From JACMLD01 sp047602295 (GTDB taxonomy: Bacteria > Bacteroidota > Bacteroidia > Chitinophagales > Chitinophagaceae), in NCBI GenBank assembly GCA_047602295.1, contig JASGHP010000001.1, positions 3,224,001 to 3,288,000 on the forward strand: a stretch of 64,000 nt of DNA. The letters run 5' to 3'. Below are positions 42,318 to 52,169 of the stretch, in pieces (positions within the stretch are counted from its first letter, which is position 1; each line of letters opens with the position of its first letter). The notes beneath the pieces were generated by a model. It saw nothing but the letters and a program-made list of their open reading frames with translations, did not search any database and was not told the DNA's origin. The position numbers and the translations under genes were made by a program.

Positions 42318-42340
42318 ATGTACAAGTTGATACTGTACAT
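42318..42340. promoter_or_regulatory. ATGTACA-N9-TGTACAT inverted repeat
   Basis: A perfect 7-bp inverted repeat with a 9-bp spacer lies 122 bp upstream of the YfcC-type gene. Its size and location suit an operator for a dimeric regulator. No regulator is adjacent, so function is conjectural. Confidence 0.35.
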
Positions 42341-42462
42341 TAATGGCGTACCTATTGTTTTCAAACCCTCATTTAACTTCAGCAACCGGGTGTGATACCA
42401 CGTTGATGAATTACCGGTGTGATGTAATGATGCCAGTTTTATATGAGCCACAATAAAAGCCA

Positions 42463-43965
42463 ATGCAAAAGAAAAAAAGCCTGCCATCTCCGCTTACTAT
42501 TTTAATGATTGCAATTGTATTGGCTGCAGCAGGTACATGGCTGCTTCCTGCGGGTCAGTACAGCAAACTTTCGGCTACAGATAATCGTTCTTTCACGGTT
42601 GTTTCTTCCAACAGTACCATACAGTTGCCTTTTACGCAGCATACGCTTGACAGTCTTTCTATAAAAATTTCCATCAGTAAATTTGCTAATGGAGATATAC
42701 GCAAGCCAGTCTCAATACCTGGCACTTATCAGGCGGTAAAGAAAAATCCACAGGGATTTATAAAAATAATACAGGCACCGGTAAAAGGCATTATGGATGC
42801 GATAGATATCATCCTGTTTATTCTTTTTATTGGCGGGTTTATGTATGTCTTTAATGAAACCGGAGCCATTGCAAGAGGCATAGAATATCTTTCTCATAGC
42901 ATGAAGGGCAGGGAGCCATTGCTGATAGTAATACTGATTTTTATTTTCGCTTTCCTGCGGGCATCTTATGGCATGGAAGAAGAAGCGCTGGTGTTTATTC
43001 CTATTCTTATTCCGTTGTTTTTATCTGCCGGTTATGATCTGATAGTGCCGGTAGCTGTTGTATTTGGTGGAACCACTGTTGGCGGCATTGCTGCATTTTC
43101 AAATCCATTCTCTGTTATTATAGCTTCCAATGCAGCTGGTATCAACTGGATGGATGGCTTGTATGAAAGGCTGATCCTCTTTGTGCTTTGTACAGGTTTG
43201 TATGCATGGTATATTGTTCGTTATGCAAAAAAAGTGAAAAAAGATCCTACATCTTCAATTGTTTACAAAACAGATGGTGATGTAAAACCATTGTACGATG
43301 CCACTGTGCAACAATTTACTGAATCACCAAAGCTGGATATTAAAACAAAGCTGTTGTTGTTTATTTATATCGGCACATTTGTTACCATGATATTGGGGAT
43401 TGTTTTCCTGGGCTGGTGGACGCTTGAAATGTCTGCACTGTTCTTTGGTGTATCTATATTAGTTGCCTTTATTACAAAAATGGGAGAGAAGAAATTTGTT
43501 GAGATGTTTATTAAAGGAACAGAAAGCATGCTGTCAGTAGCATTTATTGTAGGCATTGCAAGGGGCGTAACCATTGTATTGAATGATGGCTATATAAGCG
43601 ATTCCATTTTGTTTTATGCGTCAGGTATTGTAAAACATTTTCCACCGGCAGTCTTTATCTTAATGTTGTTAGTGTTTTATTTGTTCTTTTCATTGTTCAT
43701 CAGTTCTACATCTGGCATGGCTGCACTTACAATGCCGGTAATAGGTGCGCTGGCAATCATTATAAACATACCCGGAAGGGAAGTAGTTAACACATATTTG
43801 TATGGGATGAACATCATGTTTTTTTTATCGCCTACCAGTCTTGTATTGCCCTCGCTTGCATTGGTAAATGTTAGCTATAAAGCATGGATGCGGTTTATAA
43901 TTCCGGTGCTGGTAATGCTGCTGGCAATTTGTGCGGTGTTTTTGGTGATAGGCATTAAAATGTAA
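42463..43965 (+). CDS. YfcC-family transporter
   Basis: This 500-residue protein has about 12 hydrophobic helices and the features of the YfcC (DcuC-related, ion-transporter superfamily) family: PSPLTILMIAIVLAAAGTWLLPAGQY at the start, IIQAPVKGIMDAIDIILFILFIGGFMYVFNETGAI, then GMEEEALVFIPILIPL and a C-terminal ISSTSGMAALTMPVIGALA. YfcC-like proteins are predicted secondary carriers for carboxylates, amino acids or small peptides. A periplasmic-type dipeptidase gene follows 151 bp downstream on the same strand, which favours peptide or amino-acid uptake here. An inverted repeat and the 175-bp array lie upstream. Confidence 0.88.
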   Translation: MQKKKSLPSPLTILMIAIVLAAAGTWLLPAGQYSKLSATDNRSFTVVSSNSTIQLPFTQHTLDSLSIKISISKFANGDIRKPVSIPGTYQAVKKNPQGFIKIIQAPVKGIMDAIDIILFILFIGGFMYVFNETGAIARGIEYLSHSMKGREPLLIVILIFIFAFLRASYGMEEEALVFIPILIPLFLSAGYDLIVPVAVVFGGTTVGGIAAFSNPFSVIIASNAAGINWMDGLYERLILFVLCTGLYAWYIVRYAKKVKKDPTSSIVYKTDGDVKPLYDATVQQFTESPKLDIKTKLLLFIYIGTFVTMILGIVFLGWWTLEMSALFFGVSILVAFITKMGEKKFVEMFIKGTESMLSVAFIVGIARGVTIVLNDGYISDSILFYASGIVKHFPPAVFILMLLVFYLFFSLFISSTSGMAALTMPVIGALAIIINIPGREVVNTYLYGMNIMFFLSPTSLVLPSLALVNVSYKAWMRFIIPVLVMLLAICAVFLVIGIKM

Positions 43966-44116
43966 AGCACATGGGTAGGGCGCAGACGTGGAAAAGAAAA
44001 GAGTACCCGCATCAAAGAAACGGGAAAACTTAGTTAACTTCCAAGCTAGGGCACAATCTTGCAATCAGTATTGATGCTGAAGGTTATTGTGATTGAATTG
44101 AACAAAAGTAAATACA

Positions 44117-45295
44117 ATGAAGAAAAGATTAATCATACTTTCTTTTATAAGCACATTTTACGTACAATGGAGCAATGCGCAATCTTATCAAAAAATACAT
44201 ACTAAAGCCATTGTGGTAGATACCCACAATGATATACTGATGAAAGCTGTAGACGTAGGCGCTGTAATGGATCAGGATCTTACGGGCAAAGGACATACAG
44301 ACCTGGCAAGATGGAAAAAAGGCGGATTGGATGTGCAGGTATTTTCTGTGTATTGCGATGGAGATGCAAAAGAACCATTTAAATACGCTAATAGAGAAAT
44401 GGATACGCTCGATGCAGTAGTGGCACGCAATCCCGATAAAATTGCAAAAGCATATAGCTATGAGGAGTTGCTGAAAGTGGTAAAGCAACATAAAATAGCT
44501 GCCATGTTTGGTGTGGAAGGCGGCCACATGATTGAAAACGATCTTACTAAACTGGATGCATTGTATAAACGTGGCGCCAGGTATCTTACGCTTACGCACA
44601 ATATTGCGCCAGACTGGGCCACCAGTGCGGCAGATGAAACCAGCGGGAAAGTTTTAGCGCATAAAGGATTAACAGAGTTTGGCAGGCAGGTAGTAAAGCA
44701 CATGAATGAGTTGGGTATGCTGGTAGATGTAAGTCACGCAGGTGATCAAACATTTTGGGATGTTATCAGCATTACTACAAAACCCATCATTGCATCGCAT
44801 AGTTCGGTTTATAGTCTTACGCCTCACAGAAGAAATTTAAAAGACGAGCAGATAAAAGCCATTGCCAAAAACGGCGGTGTAATACAGGTGAATTTTAATC
44901 CGGGATTTATTGATAGCATGTTTAATAAGAAAGAAACGATTTTTTTTCAAAACCACGCTGCCGAAAACGATTCCTTAAAAAAAGCAGGTATGGCAGAATA
45001 TTATGCGATGGATTATCTCTATGCAAAATATGCAGCGGAAGCAAAAGGTTTCAGGCCACCGCTTTCTAAACTTATTGATCATATTGATTACATCGTAAAA
45101 TTAGTAGGAGCAGATTATGTTGGCTTGGGTTCCGACTTTGATGGCATCAACGTTACACCACTTCAACTGGATGATGTGACTACTTACCCTGAAATAACCA
45201 AAGCTTTGGTTGAAAGAGGTTATCGTAAAAAAGACATTACAAAGATATTAGGAGGAAATTTTTTAAGGGTGTTAAAAGCAAACAAAGCAAAATAG
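44117..45295 (+). CDS. exported M19 membrane dipeptidase-type enzyme
   Basis: This 392-residue protein has a signal peptide (KRLIILSFISTFYVQWSNAQ). It carries the M19 renal-dipeptidase motifs: VVDTHNDIL with His and Asp zinc ligands, FGVEGGHMIEND with the bridging Glu, YLTLTHN, VDVSHAGDQTFWDV and IIASHSSV with further His ligands, and GLGSDFDG. M19 enzymes hydrolyse dipeptides with a di-zinc centre and can tolerate D-residues at the C-terminal position. The predicted transporter just upstream suggests that the amino acids released are taken up. Confidence 0.94.
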   Translation: MKKRLIILSFISTFYVQWSNAQSYQKIHTKAIVVDTHNDILMKAVDVGAVMDQDLTGKGHTDLARWKKGGLDVQVFSVYCDGDAKEPFKYANREMDTLDAVVARNPDKIAKAYSYEELLKVVKQHKIAAMFGVEGGHMIENDLTKLDALYKRGARYLTLTHNIAPDWATSAADETSGKVLAHKGLTEFGRQVVKHMNELGMLVDVSHAGDQTFWDVISITTKPIIASHSSVYSLTPHRRNLKDEQIKAIAKNGGVIQVNFNPGFIDSMFNKKETIFFQNHAAENDSLKKAGMAEYYAMDYLYAKYAAEAKGFRPPLSKLIDHIDYIVKLVGADYVGLGSDFDGINVTPLQLDDVTTYPEITKALVERGYRKKDITKILGGNFLRVLKANKAK

Positions 45296-45302
45296 GGTTA
45301 AA

Positions 45303-45349
45303 CCTATAAGGTTTGCCGGGTGGCAATGCAGTACTGCAAACCTTACAGG
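45303..45349 (-). repeat. hairpin repeat, family copy B
   Basis: CCTATAAGGTTTGC and GCAAACCTTACAGG flank a 19-bp loop, directly after the dipeptidase stop. The reverse complement matches the element at 11821-11867 in stem and loop. It could act as a bidirectional terminator between the dipeptidase and the convergent VOC gene. Confidence 0.65.
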
Positions 45350-45359
45350 TCTATGCTAC

Positions 45360-45740
45360 TTAAATATTATTTTTCCCTTTTACCTGGAACACATTGCCTT
45401 CGGCATCTTCGCCATCAAAAACGGTATATCCGTATCCTTCCCATGTTTGGATTTCTTTTACGAATACATTGCTTTGCCGCAACTGTGTATGAAGTTGCTG
45501 CAGATATTCAGTGGTTTCAAAAACAAGTTTGCAATTATTGTTTTGCGTACTATTGTTTGTTGCGGAAGCAAAAGCTGCTCCCACTTTATGTAAACCAATA
45601 GTTGCAGGGCCTGCATTTAATAAAACCCATTCTCCTTTTATTTCCTCGGCTATGTTGAATGAGAAATGCTTTACGTAAAACTGTTTTAGCAAGTCTACAT
45701 CGTGTACAAATAAAATGATGCTGGTTAAACTAAGCTGCAT
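45360..45740 (-). CDS. VOC/glyoxalase-fold protein
   Basis: This 126-residue protein has the vicinal-oxygen-chelate pattern: LTSIILFVHDVDLLKQFYVKHFSF at the start, GEWVLLNAGPATIGLHKVG, LVFETTEYLQQLHTQL, and a closing GYTVFDGEDAEGNVFQV. The family uses a metal held by His, Gln and Glu residues to process small molecules; a Glu/Asp near EDAEGNVF is in the expected final-ligand region. It lies 11 bp downstream of an AraC-type regulator on the same strand and is probably co-transcribed with it and the SDR. Confidence 0.88.
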   Translation of the reverse strand: MQLSLTSIILFVHDVDLLKQFYVKHFSFNIAEEIKGEWVLLNAGPATIGLHKVGAAFASATNNSTQNNNCKLVFETTEYLQQLHTQLRQSNVFVKEIQTWEGYGYTVFDGEDAEGNVFQVKGKNNI

Positions 45741-45751
45741 ATTTATTCAAA

Positions 45752-46654
45752 CTAATTAAAAGACAATTTATATTCAACCGGTGTCTGGTTTGTTTTCTGT
45801 TTAAACAATTTGTTGAAAGATTGCGGATGTTCGAAACCCAGTTGATAAGCTATTTCTGCTACAGATAAATCTGTTGTGCTCAGGTATTCCTTTGCTTTTT
45901 CTATCAGTTTTTCATGAATATGCTGCTGTGCATTTTGCCCTGTAAGCGAACGCAGCATATCACTTAAATAGCGTGGCGAAAGGTTTAACTGGCCAGCGAG
46001 ATTTTCTACTGTTGGCAATCCATTTTGCAGGCCTTCTTCTTTACCAAAATAGTTATTCAGCATTTCTTCCATTCTTGCCAGCAGATCATTATTGACTGTT
46101 TTTCGGGTTATGAACTGGCGTTTGTAAAACCGGTTGCTGTAGTTCAGTAATACTTCTATATAAGAAATGATTAAGTCCTGGCTAAAATCATCAATATTAG
46201 TATTCAATTCCTCACTGATATTGTCCATTACTTTTAGTATCGTGCTTTTTTCTTTATCAGACAAATGCAATGCTTCATTGGTAGAATAAGAAAAGAATCC
46301 AAAGTTTTTAATTGTTTTACCCAGTGTATAATTTTTCAAAAAATCCGGGTGAAACAAAAGCGAAAGACCATAGTATTCTGTATCATCTGTAATATGAATC
46401 AATTGCTGCGGGGCGGTAAAAACCATTCCTCCTTCTTCAAAGTCGTAATAACCTTGCCCGTAACCAACTCTTCCATTCATCGTTTTTTTGTAAGAGATTT
46501 TATAGAAATCAAATACAAATGACGAAGGCATGTTTTCTATTGCCACAGATATCTGTGTATTGTCTACTACAGTTACCAATGGATGCAACGGCTTGGGTAA
46601 GCCCAGCATGCGGTGCAGTTGCGATAATGATTCTATTTTTAACGGAGCGTTCAT
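45752..46654 (-). CDS. AraC-family regulator
   Basis: This 300-residue protein has an N-terminal cupin-like ligand domain (about 25-150, with SFVFDFYKISY, FEEGGMVFTAPQQLIHI and YYGLSLLFHPDFL), and a C-terminal AraC-type DNA-binding domain (about 200-300) with LPTVENLAGQLNLSPRYLSDMLRSLTG and VAEIAYQLGFEHPQSFNKLFKQKTNQTPVEY. This is a common Bacteroidota type that often regulates the oxidoreductase next to it. It sits between the SDR (61 bp upstream) and the VOC gene (11 bp downstream), all on one strand. Confidence 0.93.
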   Translation of the reverse strand: MNAPLKIESLSQLHRMLGLPKPLHPLVTVVDNTQISVAIENMPSSFVFDFYKISYKKTMNGRVGYGQGYYDFEEGGMVFTAPQQLIHITDDTEYYGLSLLFHPDFLKNYTLGKTIKNFGFFSYSTNEALHLSDKEKSTILKVMDNISEELNTNIDDFSQDLIISYIEVLLNYSNRFYKRQFITRKTVNNDLLARMEEMLNNYFGKEEGLQNGLPTVENLAGQLNLSPRYLSDMLRSLTGQNAQQHIHEKLIEKAKEYLSTTDLSVAEIAYQLGFEHPQSFNKLFKQKTNQTPVEYKLSFN

Positions 46655-46715
46655 TGTATCTCGATTGCTAAATTAATCATTGTAAATGGAAACTGGCTTT
46701 GTGGTTATAGTTATA

Positions 46716-47513
46716 CTAATTTCCAAAAACCATTTTTCCCAATTCATGATGAAAAGCCTGTTGATCTGCTTGTTCACGCATAGCGTATAAAGACTGAGCA
46801 TCTTTTCCTGCCACATAGCGCAATTGATCTTTGCCGTCAGTGGCTGCTTCAAAAACTACGGCTGCAATTTCTTCTGCGGTAGAAAAATTATCGCCATTAA
46901 AAAGTTCAAACATTTTTTGCAATGATTCGTCATAAGGAGGCAGCGATGCACTTTCTATTGAGCGACCAATAAAATCTGTAGTTATTCCGCCGGGGGCTAC
47001 TGTCTTAATGCCAATATTAAACAAGCTTAGTTCGTAAGCCATGCTTTCTGTCCAGCCTTCCAGTGCAAATTTTGTGGCGTGATAAATAGAACCAAATGGA
47101 AAAGAAAACAAACCGCCCATAGAAGTTGTGGTAATAAATAAGCCTTTCTTTTTCTCTCTGAAGTATGGGATGAATTCTTTTGTTACCCTTAGTACACCCA
47201 TTAGATTGGTATTGATTTGCCTGCTTATTTGTTCATCAGTTGCAGCTTCCATTGGGCCTACCAAACCGTAACCGGCATTGTTGAATACAACATCAATTTC
47301 TCCCATACTAATTGCCTGCTGGCAGGTTTGTGTTACCTGTGCTGCATTGGTTACATCAAGAGGCAACAGTGTTACATTTTTCAATGCAGATAAAGATGTG
47401 TCTTTTTCTGGTTGACGCATCGTAGCAATTACTTTCCAGCCTTTTTCATGAAATAATTGTGCAGTTGCTTTACCTAAACCGGTAGATGCTCCTGTAATAA
47501 ATATTGTTTTCAT
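46716..47513 (-). CDS. SDR-family oxidoreductase
   Basis: I start at the ATG at 47513 (265 residues), which puts the nucleotide-binding motif TGASTGLG at residues 7-14, the standard location; a TTG start upstream adds nine residues. Further SDR motifs are NNAGYGLVG, a catalytic Ser in TTTSMGG and YHATK with catalytic Tyr and Lys. It is a classical short-chain dehydrogenase of unknown substrate. The gene is upstream of an AraC-family regulator on the same strand, a common pairing in which the regulator controls the dehydrogenase. Confidence 0.94.
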   Translation of the reverse strand: MKTIFITGASTGLGKATAQLFHEKGWKVIATMRQPEKDTSLSALKNVTLLPLDVTNAAQVTQTCQQAISMGEIDVVFNNAGYGLVGPMEAATDEQISRQINTNLMGVLRVTKEFIPYFREKKKGLFITTTSMGGLFSFPFGSIYHATKFALEGWTESMAYELSLFNIGIKTVAPGGITTDFIGRSIESASLPPYDESLQKMFELFNGDNFSTAEEIAAVVFEAATDGKDQLRYVAGKDAQSLYAMREQADQQAFHHELGKMVFGN

Positions 47514-47852
47514 TTTTTGTTTTTTTATTTTCAGACACAAAGCTAAAATGAGATAAAAATCTGCATGTTGCCATAATGCAGATTCTTGTATCCAAAATGA
47601 CGGAACCAGGAAAAGGGATTGAAATTATTTGTTCACCTTGTAATAGCGGACGATTGTGATACCAGCAGTGGTTTTCATAGCGTCATCGTTGCGTCGCAAT
47701 CCGTTCATCTGTAGTATCAATGGCAGCAGTGGCTTCATTCAAAATCGTAGCTATTTATTTTACAGCTAGCTCTAATATTTCCTTTCGGTTGAAAAATCAA
47801 TAAATTGTCTCACATTTACGTAAGTTAAAATGCGTCTGCTGCTTTATACATT
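47514..47852. other. 339-bp divergent spacer
   Basis: This lies between the SDR start and the divergent GH35-type gene. No ORF, clear palindrome or known repeat family was seen. Promoters for both genes should be here, but no -33/-7 pair is convincing. Confidence 0.5.
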
Positions 47853-49496
47853 ATGATAGAAAGAAAAACAATTGCCTGCCTGTTTGTATTGCTTTCAATA
47901 TGCTCTGCAGAAATCAATGCGCAACAAAATGATCCCGCCTCAAAGCTTACGCGTAAAAACGGAGTGGCGCAATTGCAGGTTAAAGGAAAGCCTTTTCTTA
48001 TTTTGGGAGGAGAAACCGGCAACTCTTCTGCTTCGGATATGTCGTACATGCGTCCTTACTGGCAAAAATTCAAAGCCATGCATTTGAATACTATTTTGGC
48101 GCCTGTTTATTGGGAATTAATGGAGCCGGAAGAAGGCCGGTTTGATTTTTCACTGGTAGATAGTTTGCTGAACAATGCCCATGTGTATAATTTAAAACTG
48201 GTACTCTTGTGGTTTGGTACCTGGAAAAATAGCATGAGTTGCTATGTGCCATTGTGGATGAAAAAAAATCCGCAGCGGTTTGAACGCACATTAGATAAGA
48301 ATGGTAATACCCAGGAAATTATTTCCTGTTTTAGCAAACCTGCGCTGGAAGCAGATAAAAAAGCATTTGCAGCATTAATGAAATACCTGCGTGAGAAAGA
48401 TACAGAGCGTTGTGTTATAATGGTGCAGGTGGAAAATGAAATAGGCATGTTGCCAACTGCCAGGGAGATATCAAAAACAGCCAATAGTTTTTTCAACAGC
48501 AACGTTCCGTCTGATTTGGTTGCTTATTTGAAAAAGCATAAAGATTCTCTTGAAGCGCCTTTGTATGAAAGATGGAAGCAATCTGGTTTTACAGAAAAAG
48601 GGAATTGGGAAAAACTATTTGGCGAAGGGCTTGCTACTGATGAAATTTTCCAGGCATGGTATTATGCACAATACGCCAATGCGGTTGCTGCCGCAGGCAA
48701 AGCTGTGTACAATGTTCCGATGTATGTAAATGCGGCACTTAACAGGCCCAATGCAAAACCGGGTGATTATCCAAGTGCGGGGCCGCTTCCGCATGTAATG
48801 GATATCTGGCGTGCCGCTGCGCCATCAATTGATATTTTCTCTCCGGACTTTTATAATCCCGATACAAAATACTGGTGCGATTTATATGCTAAAAAGAATA
48901 ACCCGCTTTTTATACCAGAGATGCGCCTGGAAGCATCATGCGCTGCAAAAGTTTTTTTTTTAATTGGTCATTATAAAGCCATTGGTTTTTCTCCATTTTC
49001 TATTGAGGACGCAAAAGGCGATGCTGAATCGGCATTGACAAAAAGCTATGATGTATTAACGCAATTAAGACCATATATGCAGGACAGCAATTACATAAGT
49101 ATGGATGCTGTATTGCTTGATAAGCAGAGTGGGGCAACGACGCTGACAATGGGCGATTATTATTTTCGGGTATCTCATGATAATACATTGGGATGGACGG
49201 CTGCTGCAAAAGATTCAGCTTGGCAATCGACTGGCGCTATTATTATTCAAACGGGCAAAGATGATTTTTTGGTGGCTGGTACCGGTGTGGTTATTAACTT
49301 TAGTAGCGTTGATGCAGGTAAGGTGGCAAACATTGCATGGTCGAATGAATTGAATAACGATAATGGTAAATTGAAAAAGGGGAGAAGAATGAACGGAGAT
49401 CAGGATCACCAGGGACGTCATATCAGGATACCGGTAGATCAATGGGGCATACAGCAATTTGCATTGTATGAATCGTTGGCAAAAGCGAAAGAATAA
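47853..49496 (+). CDS. GH35/DUF5597 beta-galactosidase-like enzyme
   Basis: This 547-residue protein has a signal peptide (IACLFVLLSICSAEINAQ). A (beta/alpha)8 barrel lies at about 40-390. The acid/base is Glu196 in VQVENEIG and the nucleophile is Glu356 in FIPEMRLE. Other barrel features are LGGETGNSSASD, NTILAPVYWELMEPEEGRFDF and GFSPFSIED. The C-terminal ~160 residues match the DUF5597 beta domain that follows GH35 barrels in Cellvibrio japonicus Bgl35A-like enzymes, which act on xyloglucan galactose. It is the first gene of the glycoside hydrolase run and is followed by GH115 at 67 bp. Galactosidase activity is inferred from the family. Confidence 0.85.
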   Translation: MIERKTIACLFVLLSICSAEINAQQNDPASKLTRKNGVAQLQVKGKPFLILGGETGNSSASDMSYMRPYWQKFKAMHLNTILAPVYWELMEPEEGRFDFSLVDSLLNNAHVYNLKLVLLWFGTWKNSMSCYVPLWMKKNPQRFERTLDKNGNTQEIISCFSKPALEADKKAFAALMKYLREKDTERCVIMVQVENEIGMLPTAREISKTANSFFNSNVPSDLVAYLKKHKDSLEAPLYERWKQSGFTEKGNWEKLFGEGLATDEIFQAWYYAQYANAVAAAGKAVYNVPMYVNAALNRPNAKPGDYPSAGPLPHVMDIWRAAAPSIDIFSPDFYNPDTKYWCDLYAKKNNPLFIPEMRLEASCAAKVFFLIGHYKAIGFSPFSIEDAKGDAESALTKSYDVLTQLRPYMQDSNYISMDAVLLDKQSGATTLTMGDYYFRVSHDNTLGWTAAAKDSAWQSTGAIIIQTGKDDFLVAGTGVVINFSSVDAGKVANIAWSNELNNDNGKLKKGRRMNGDQDHQGRHIRIPVDQWGIQQFALYESLAKAKE

Positions 49497-49563
49497 AAGA
49501 TGCAGTAAACCATTAATTTAAAATAGTCTCATTATATATTGCGCTTAATAAAGCAAATGCCAT

Positions 49564-52119
49564 ATGAAGAATTTGATTGCAATAATCATCTTGCTGTATA
49601 GTGTTGTCAGCGGCAATGCCCAGGATTTTGTTTTACAAAAAAATGAGCCAGGCAGTTTTCCAATTGTTGCCGAGAATGTTACCAGCGCCATTTATGTAGA
49701 CAGCACAGATGACAATACTGTTGTAAAAGCGGCTTTCTTATTGCAACAGGATATAGAAATGGTAACCGGAAAAAAAATACCAGTTTTACATAGTTTATCG
49801 CCAATAGTAAAAAACAGTATTGTTGTTGGAACAGCTGGTAAATCTTCATTCATACAATTGCTTGCAAAGGCAAATAAAATTAACCTTGCAAATATTGAAG
49901 GAAGATGGGAAGCTTATCAATTGCAGGCTGTTGGCAATCCATTTAACAACAGTGGCAATGCATTGGTAATTGCTGGCAGCGACAGGCGTGCTGTTGCATA
50001 TGGTGTATTTGAATTGTCTAAGCAGGCGGGTGTGTCGCCCTGGTATTGGTGGGCAGATGTGCCAGTAAAAAAGAAAAAAGCTTTGTACATAAAATTGCCT
50101 GCAGTTCTTAAGGATGAACCAAAAGTAAAATACCGTGGTATTTTCATAAATGATGAAGCCCCGGCGCTTAGCACTTGGAGTCTTGAAAAATTCGGTGGGT
50201 TTAATAGTAAGTTTTATGCAAAAGTTTTTGAACTTATTCTTCGTTTAAAAGGCAATTATATATGGCCGGCAATGTGGGGCAATGCATTTTATGACGATGA
50301 CACAGCCAATATAAAAACAGCTGATGAGTATGGTATCGTTATTGGCACTTCGCATCATGAGCCATTGATGCGTGCGCATGATGAATGGAAGCGGTATGGA
50401 AAAGGCAAATGGAATTACGATAGTAATGAGGTGCGTTTAAAAGAATTCTGGAGAAAGGGAATGAAGCGGGCAACCAATGAAAAAATTGTAAGCATTGGTA
50501 TGCGTGGAGATGGTGACGAACCTATGAGCCGGGAAACAGCAACTGCATTGCTGGAACGCATAGTAGCTGATCAAAGACAGATTATAACTTCAGTAACCGG
50601 CAAACCCGCAGAAGAAACACCGCAGCTATGGGCTTTATATAAAGAGGTGCAGGATTATTATGATAAAGGAATGCGTGTGCCCGATGATGTTACATTGCTT
50701 TTATGCGATGATAATTGGGGGAATATCCGGCGATTGCCTTCGCTAGATGATAAGCCGAGAAAAGGCGGCTATGGTATTTATTATCATTTTGATTATGTAG
50801 GTGGCCCACGAAACTATAAATGGCTGAACACAAATCCGCTTCCACGTATATGGGAGCAAATGCACCTGGCCTATGCGCACAATGTAAAAGATATTTGGAT
50901 TGTGAATGTGGGTGATATAAAACCCATGGAATTTCCCATCTCATTTTTTTTAGATTATGCCTGGAACCCGGATAAGATTGATGCAGCAAATATTCAACGC
51001 TACACACAACAATGGGCTGCAGCACAATTTGGGTCATTGCATGCAAATGAAATAGCTGCAATGCTTGCATTGTATGCTAAATATAACAGCAGGCGCAAAC
51101 CAGAGTTGCTGAATGAAAATACCTTCAGCCTGGAGAATTATGGTGAACTGGAACGTATTACTGCTGATTGGCAGCAATTGAATGCAAAGGCAGAGAAAAT
51201 AAATAAATTGCTTCCTGCTGAATACCTCGATGCGTATTTTCAATTGATTCTTCATCCAATAAAAGCATGCAGTAATTTACAAAGCTTGTACACAGCAGTT
51301 GCATACAATCATTGGTATGCCGCAAAAAATAATTCCAAAGCAAATGCTGAAGCAGAAAAGGCAAAGGCTTTTTACGTAAATGATTCATTGATTAGTTTAC
51401 AATATCATACCATAGCCAATGGCAAATGGAACCATATGATGAGTCAAACCCATATTGGCTATACTTATTGGCAACAACCCAATGTGCAAAAGATGCCGGA
51501 ATTGCAGTATGTAAATACTGATGCGAAGGCTGTTGAGAAATCATCTGTTTCATCTATACCTTTAAAAGTTGCAAAGCCAGGAGCGGGGCATGCCCTCAAT
51601 GCTTTTTTTGAAAAGGACGGGTATGTAAGCATCCAGGCAGATCATTATAGCAAAGCTGTTAACACAAAAAATATTCAATGGAAAGTACTGCCGGATTTAG
51701 GGCGTACAGGATCGGCCATCACTGTATCGCCTGTTACTGCTGCAACACAAAATCCTGGTGCAAATACCCCGCAGCTTCAGTATGAGTTTTATACCTATGA
51801 AAATGCCCCTGTAAAGTTATATGTATACTTTTCTCCTACGCTTAATATAAACAATGATGCTGGTTTGCAATACGCTGTATCAATTGATGATGAAGTGCCG
51901 CAAATCATTTCTATAAATAAAGAAGATGATCAACCCAAAATATGGGGCAAATGGGTGGCTGATAATATAATTGTAAAAGCAACTGATCATGCTATTAACA
52001 AAGCAGGTAAACATATTTTACGATATTGGATGGTGAGCCCGGCTGTGGTTTTACAACAACTGGTATTGGATATGGGTGGATTGAAAGAAAGCTATCTTGG
52101 TCCACCAGAGACAAAATGA
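49564..52119 (+). CDS. GH115 alpha-glucuronidase
   Basis: This 851-residue protein has a signal peptide (NLIAIIILLYSVVSGNAQ). It matches GH115 in order: an N-terminal GH20b-like domain (VAYGVFELSKQAGVSPWYWWADVPVK), the barrel start YRGIFINDEAP, LRLKGNYIWPAMWGNAFYDDD, GIVIGTSHHEPLMRAHDEW, SIGMRGDGDEPM, LLLCDDNWGNIRRLP, and YHFDYVGGPRNYKWLNT. C-terminal helical and beta domains follow. GH115 enzymes remove 4-O-methylglucuronic acid from internal xylan residues as well as from chain ends. It is between the GH35-type and GH43 genes and is the strongest evidence for glucuronoxylan as substrate. Confidence 0.95.
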   Translation: MKNLIAIIILLYSVVSGNAQDFVLQKNEPGSFPIVAENVTSAIYVDSTDDNTVVKAAFLLQQDIEMVTGKKIPVLHSLSPIVKNSIVVGTAGKSSFIQLLAKANKINLANIEGRWEAYQLQAVGNPFNNSGNALVIAGSDRRAVAYGVFELSKQAGVSPWYWWADVPVKKKKALYIKLPAVLKDEPKVKYRGIFINDEAPALSTWSLEKFGGFNSKFYAKVFELILRLKGNYIWPAMWGNAFYDDDTANIKTADEYGIVIGTSHHEPLMRAHDEWKRYGKGKWNYDSNEVRLKEFWRKGMKRATNEKIVSIGMRGDGDEPMSRETATALLERIVADQRQIITSVTGKPAEETPQLWALYKEVQDYYDKGMRVPDDVTLLLCDDNWGNIRRLPSLDDKPRKGGYGIYYHFDYVGGPRNYKWLNTNPLPRIWEQMHLAYAHNVKDIWIVNVGDIKPMEFPISFFLDYAWNPDKIDAANIQRYTQQWAAAQFGSLHANEIAAMLALYAKYNSRRKPELLNENTFSLENYGELERITADWQQLNAKAEKINKLLPAEYLDAYFQLILHPIKACSNLQSLYTAVAYNHWYAAKNNSKANAEAEKAKAFYVNDSLISLQYHTIANGKWNHMMSQTHIGYTYWQQPNVQKMPELQYVNTDAKAVEKSSVSSIPLKVAKPGAGHALNAFFEKDGYVSIQADHYSKAVNTKNIQWKVLPDLGRTGSAITVSPVTAATQNPGANTPQLQYEFYTYENAPVKLYVYFSPTLNINNDAGLQYAVSIDDEVPQIISINKEDDQPKIWGKWVADNIIVKATDHAINKAGKHILRYWMVSPAVVLQQLVLDMGGLKESYLGPPETK

Positions 52120-52169
52120 ATTTTTAAATGGATTCTGCTTAGTGATAAAAGGAATTTATAAAAGAATTG

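Noticed and set aside
45303..45349. Candidate tRNA-like or riboswitch structure
   Set aside because: Only one stem-loop pairs well, there is no cloverleaf or known aptamer pattern, and the same element occurs at 11821, so it is a dispersed hairpin.
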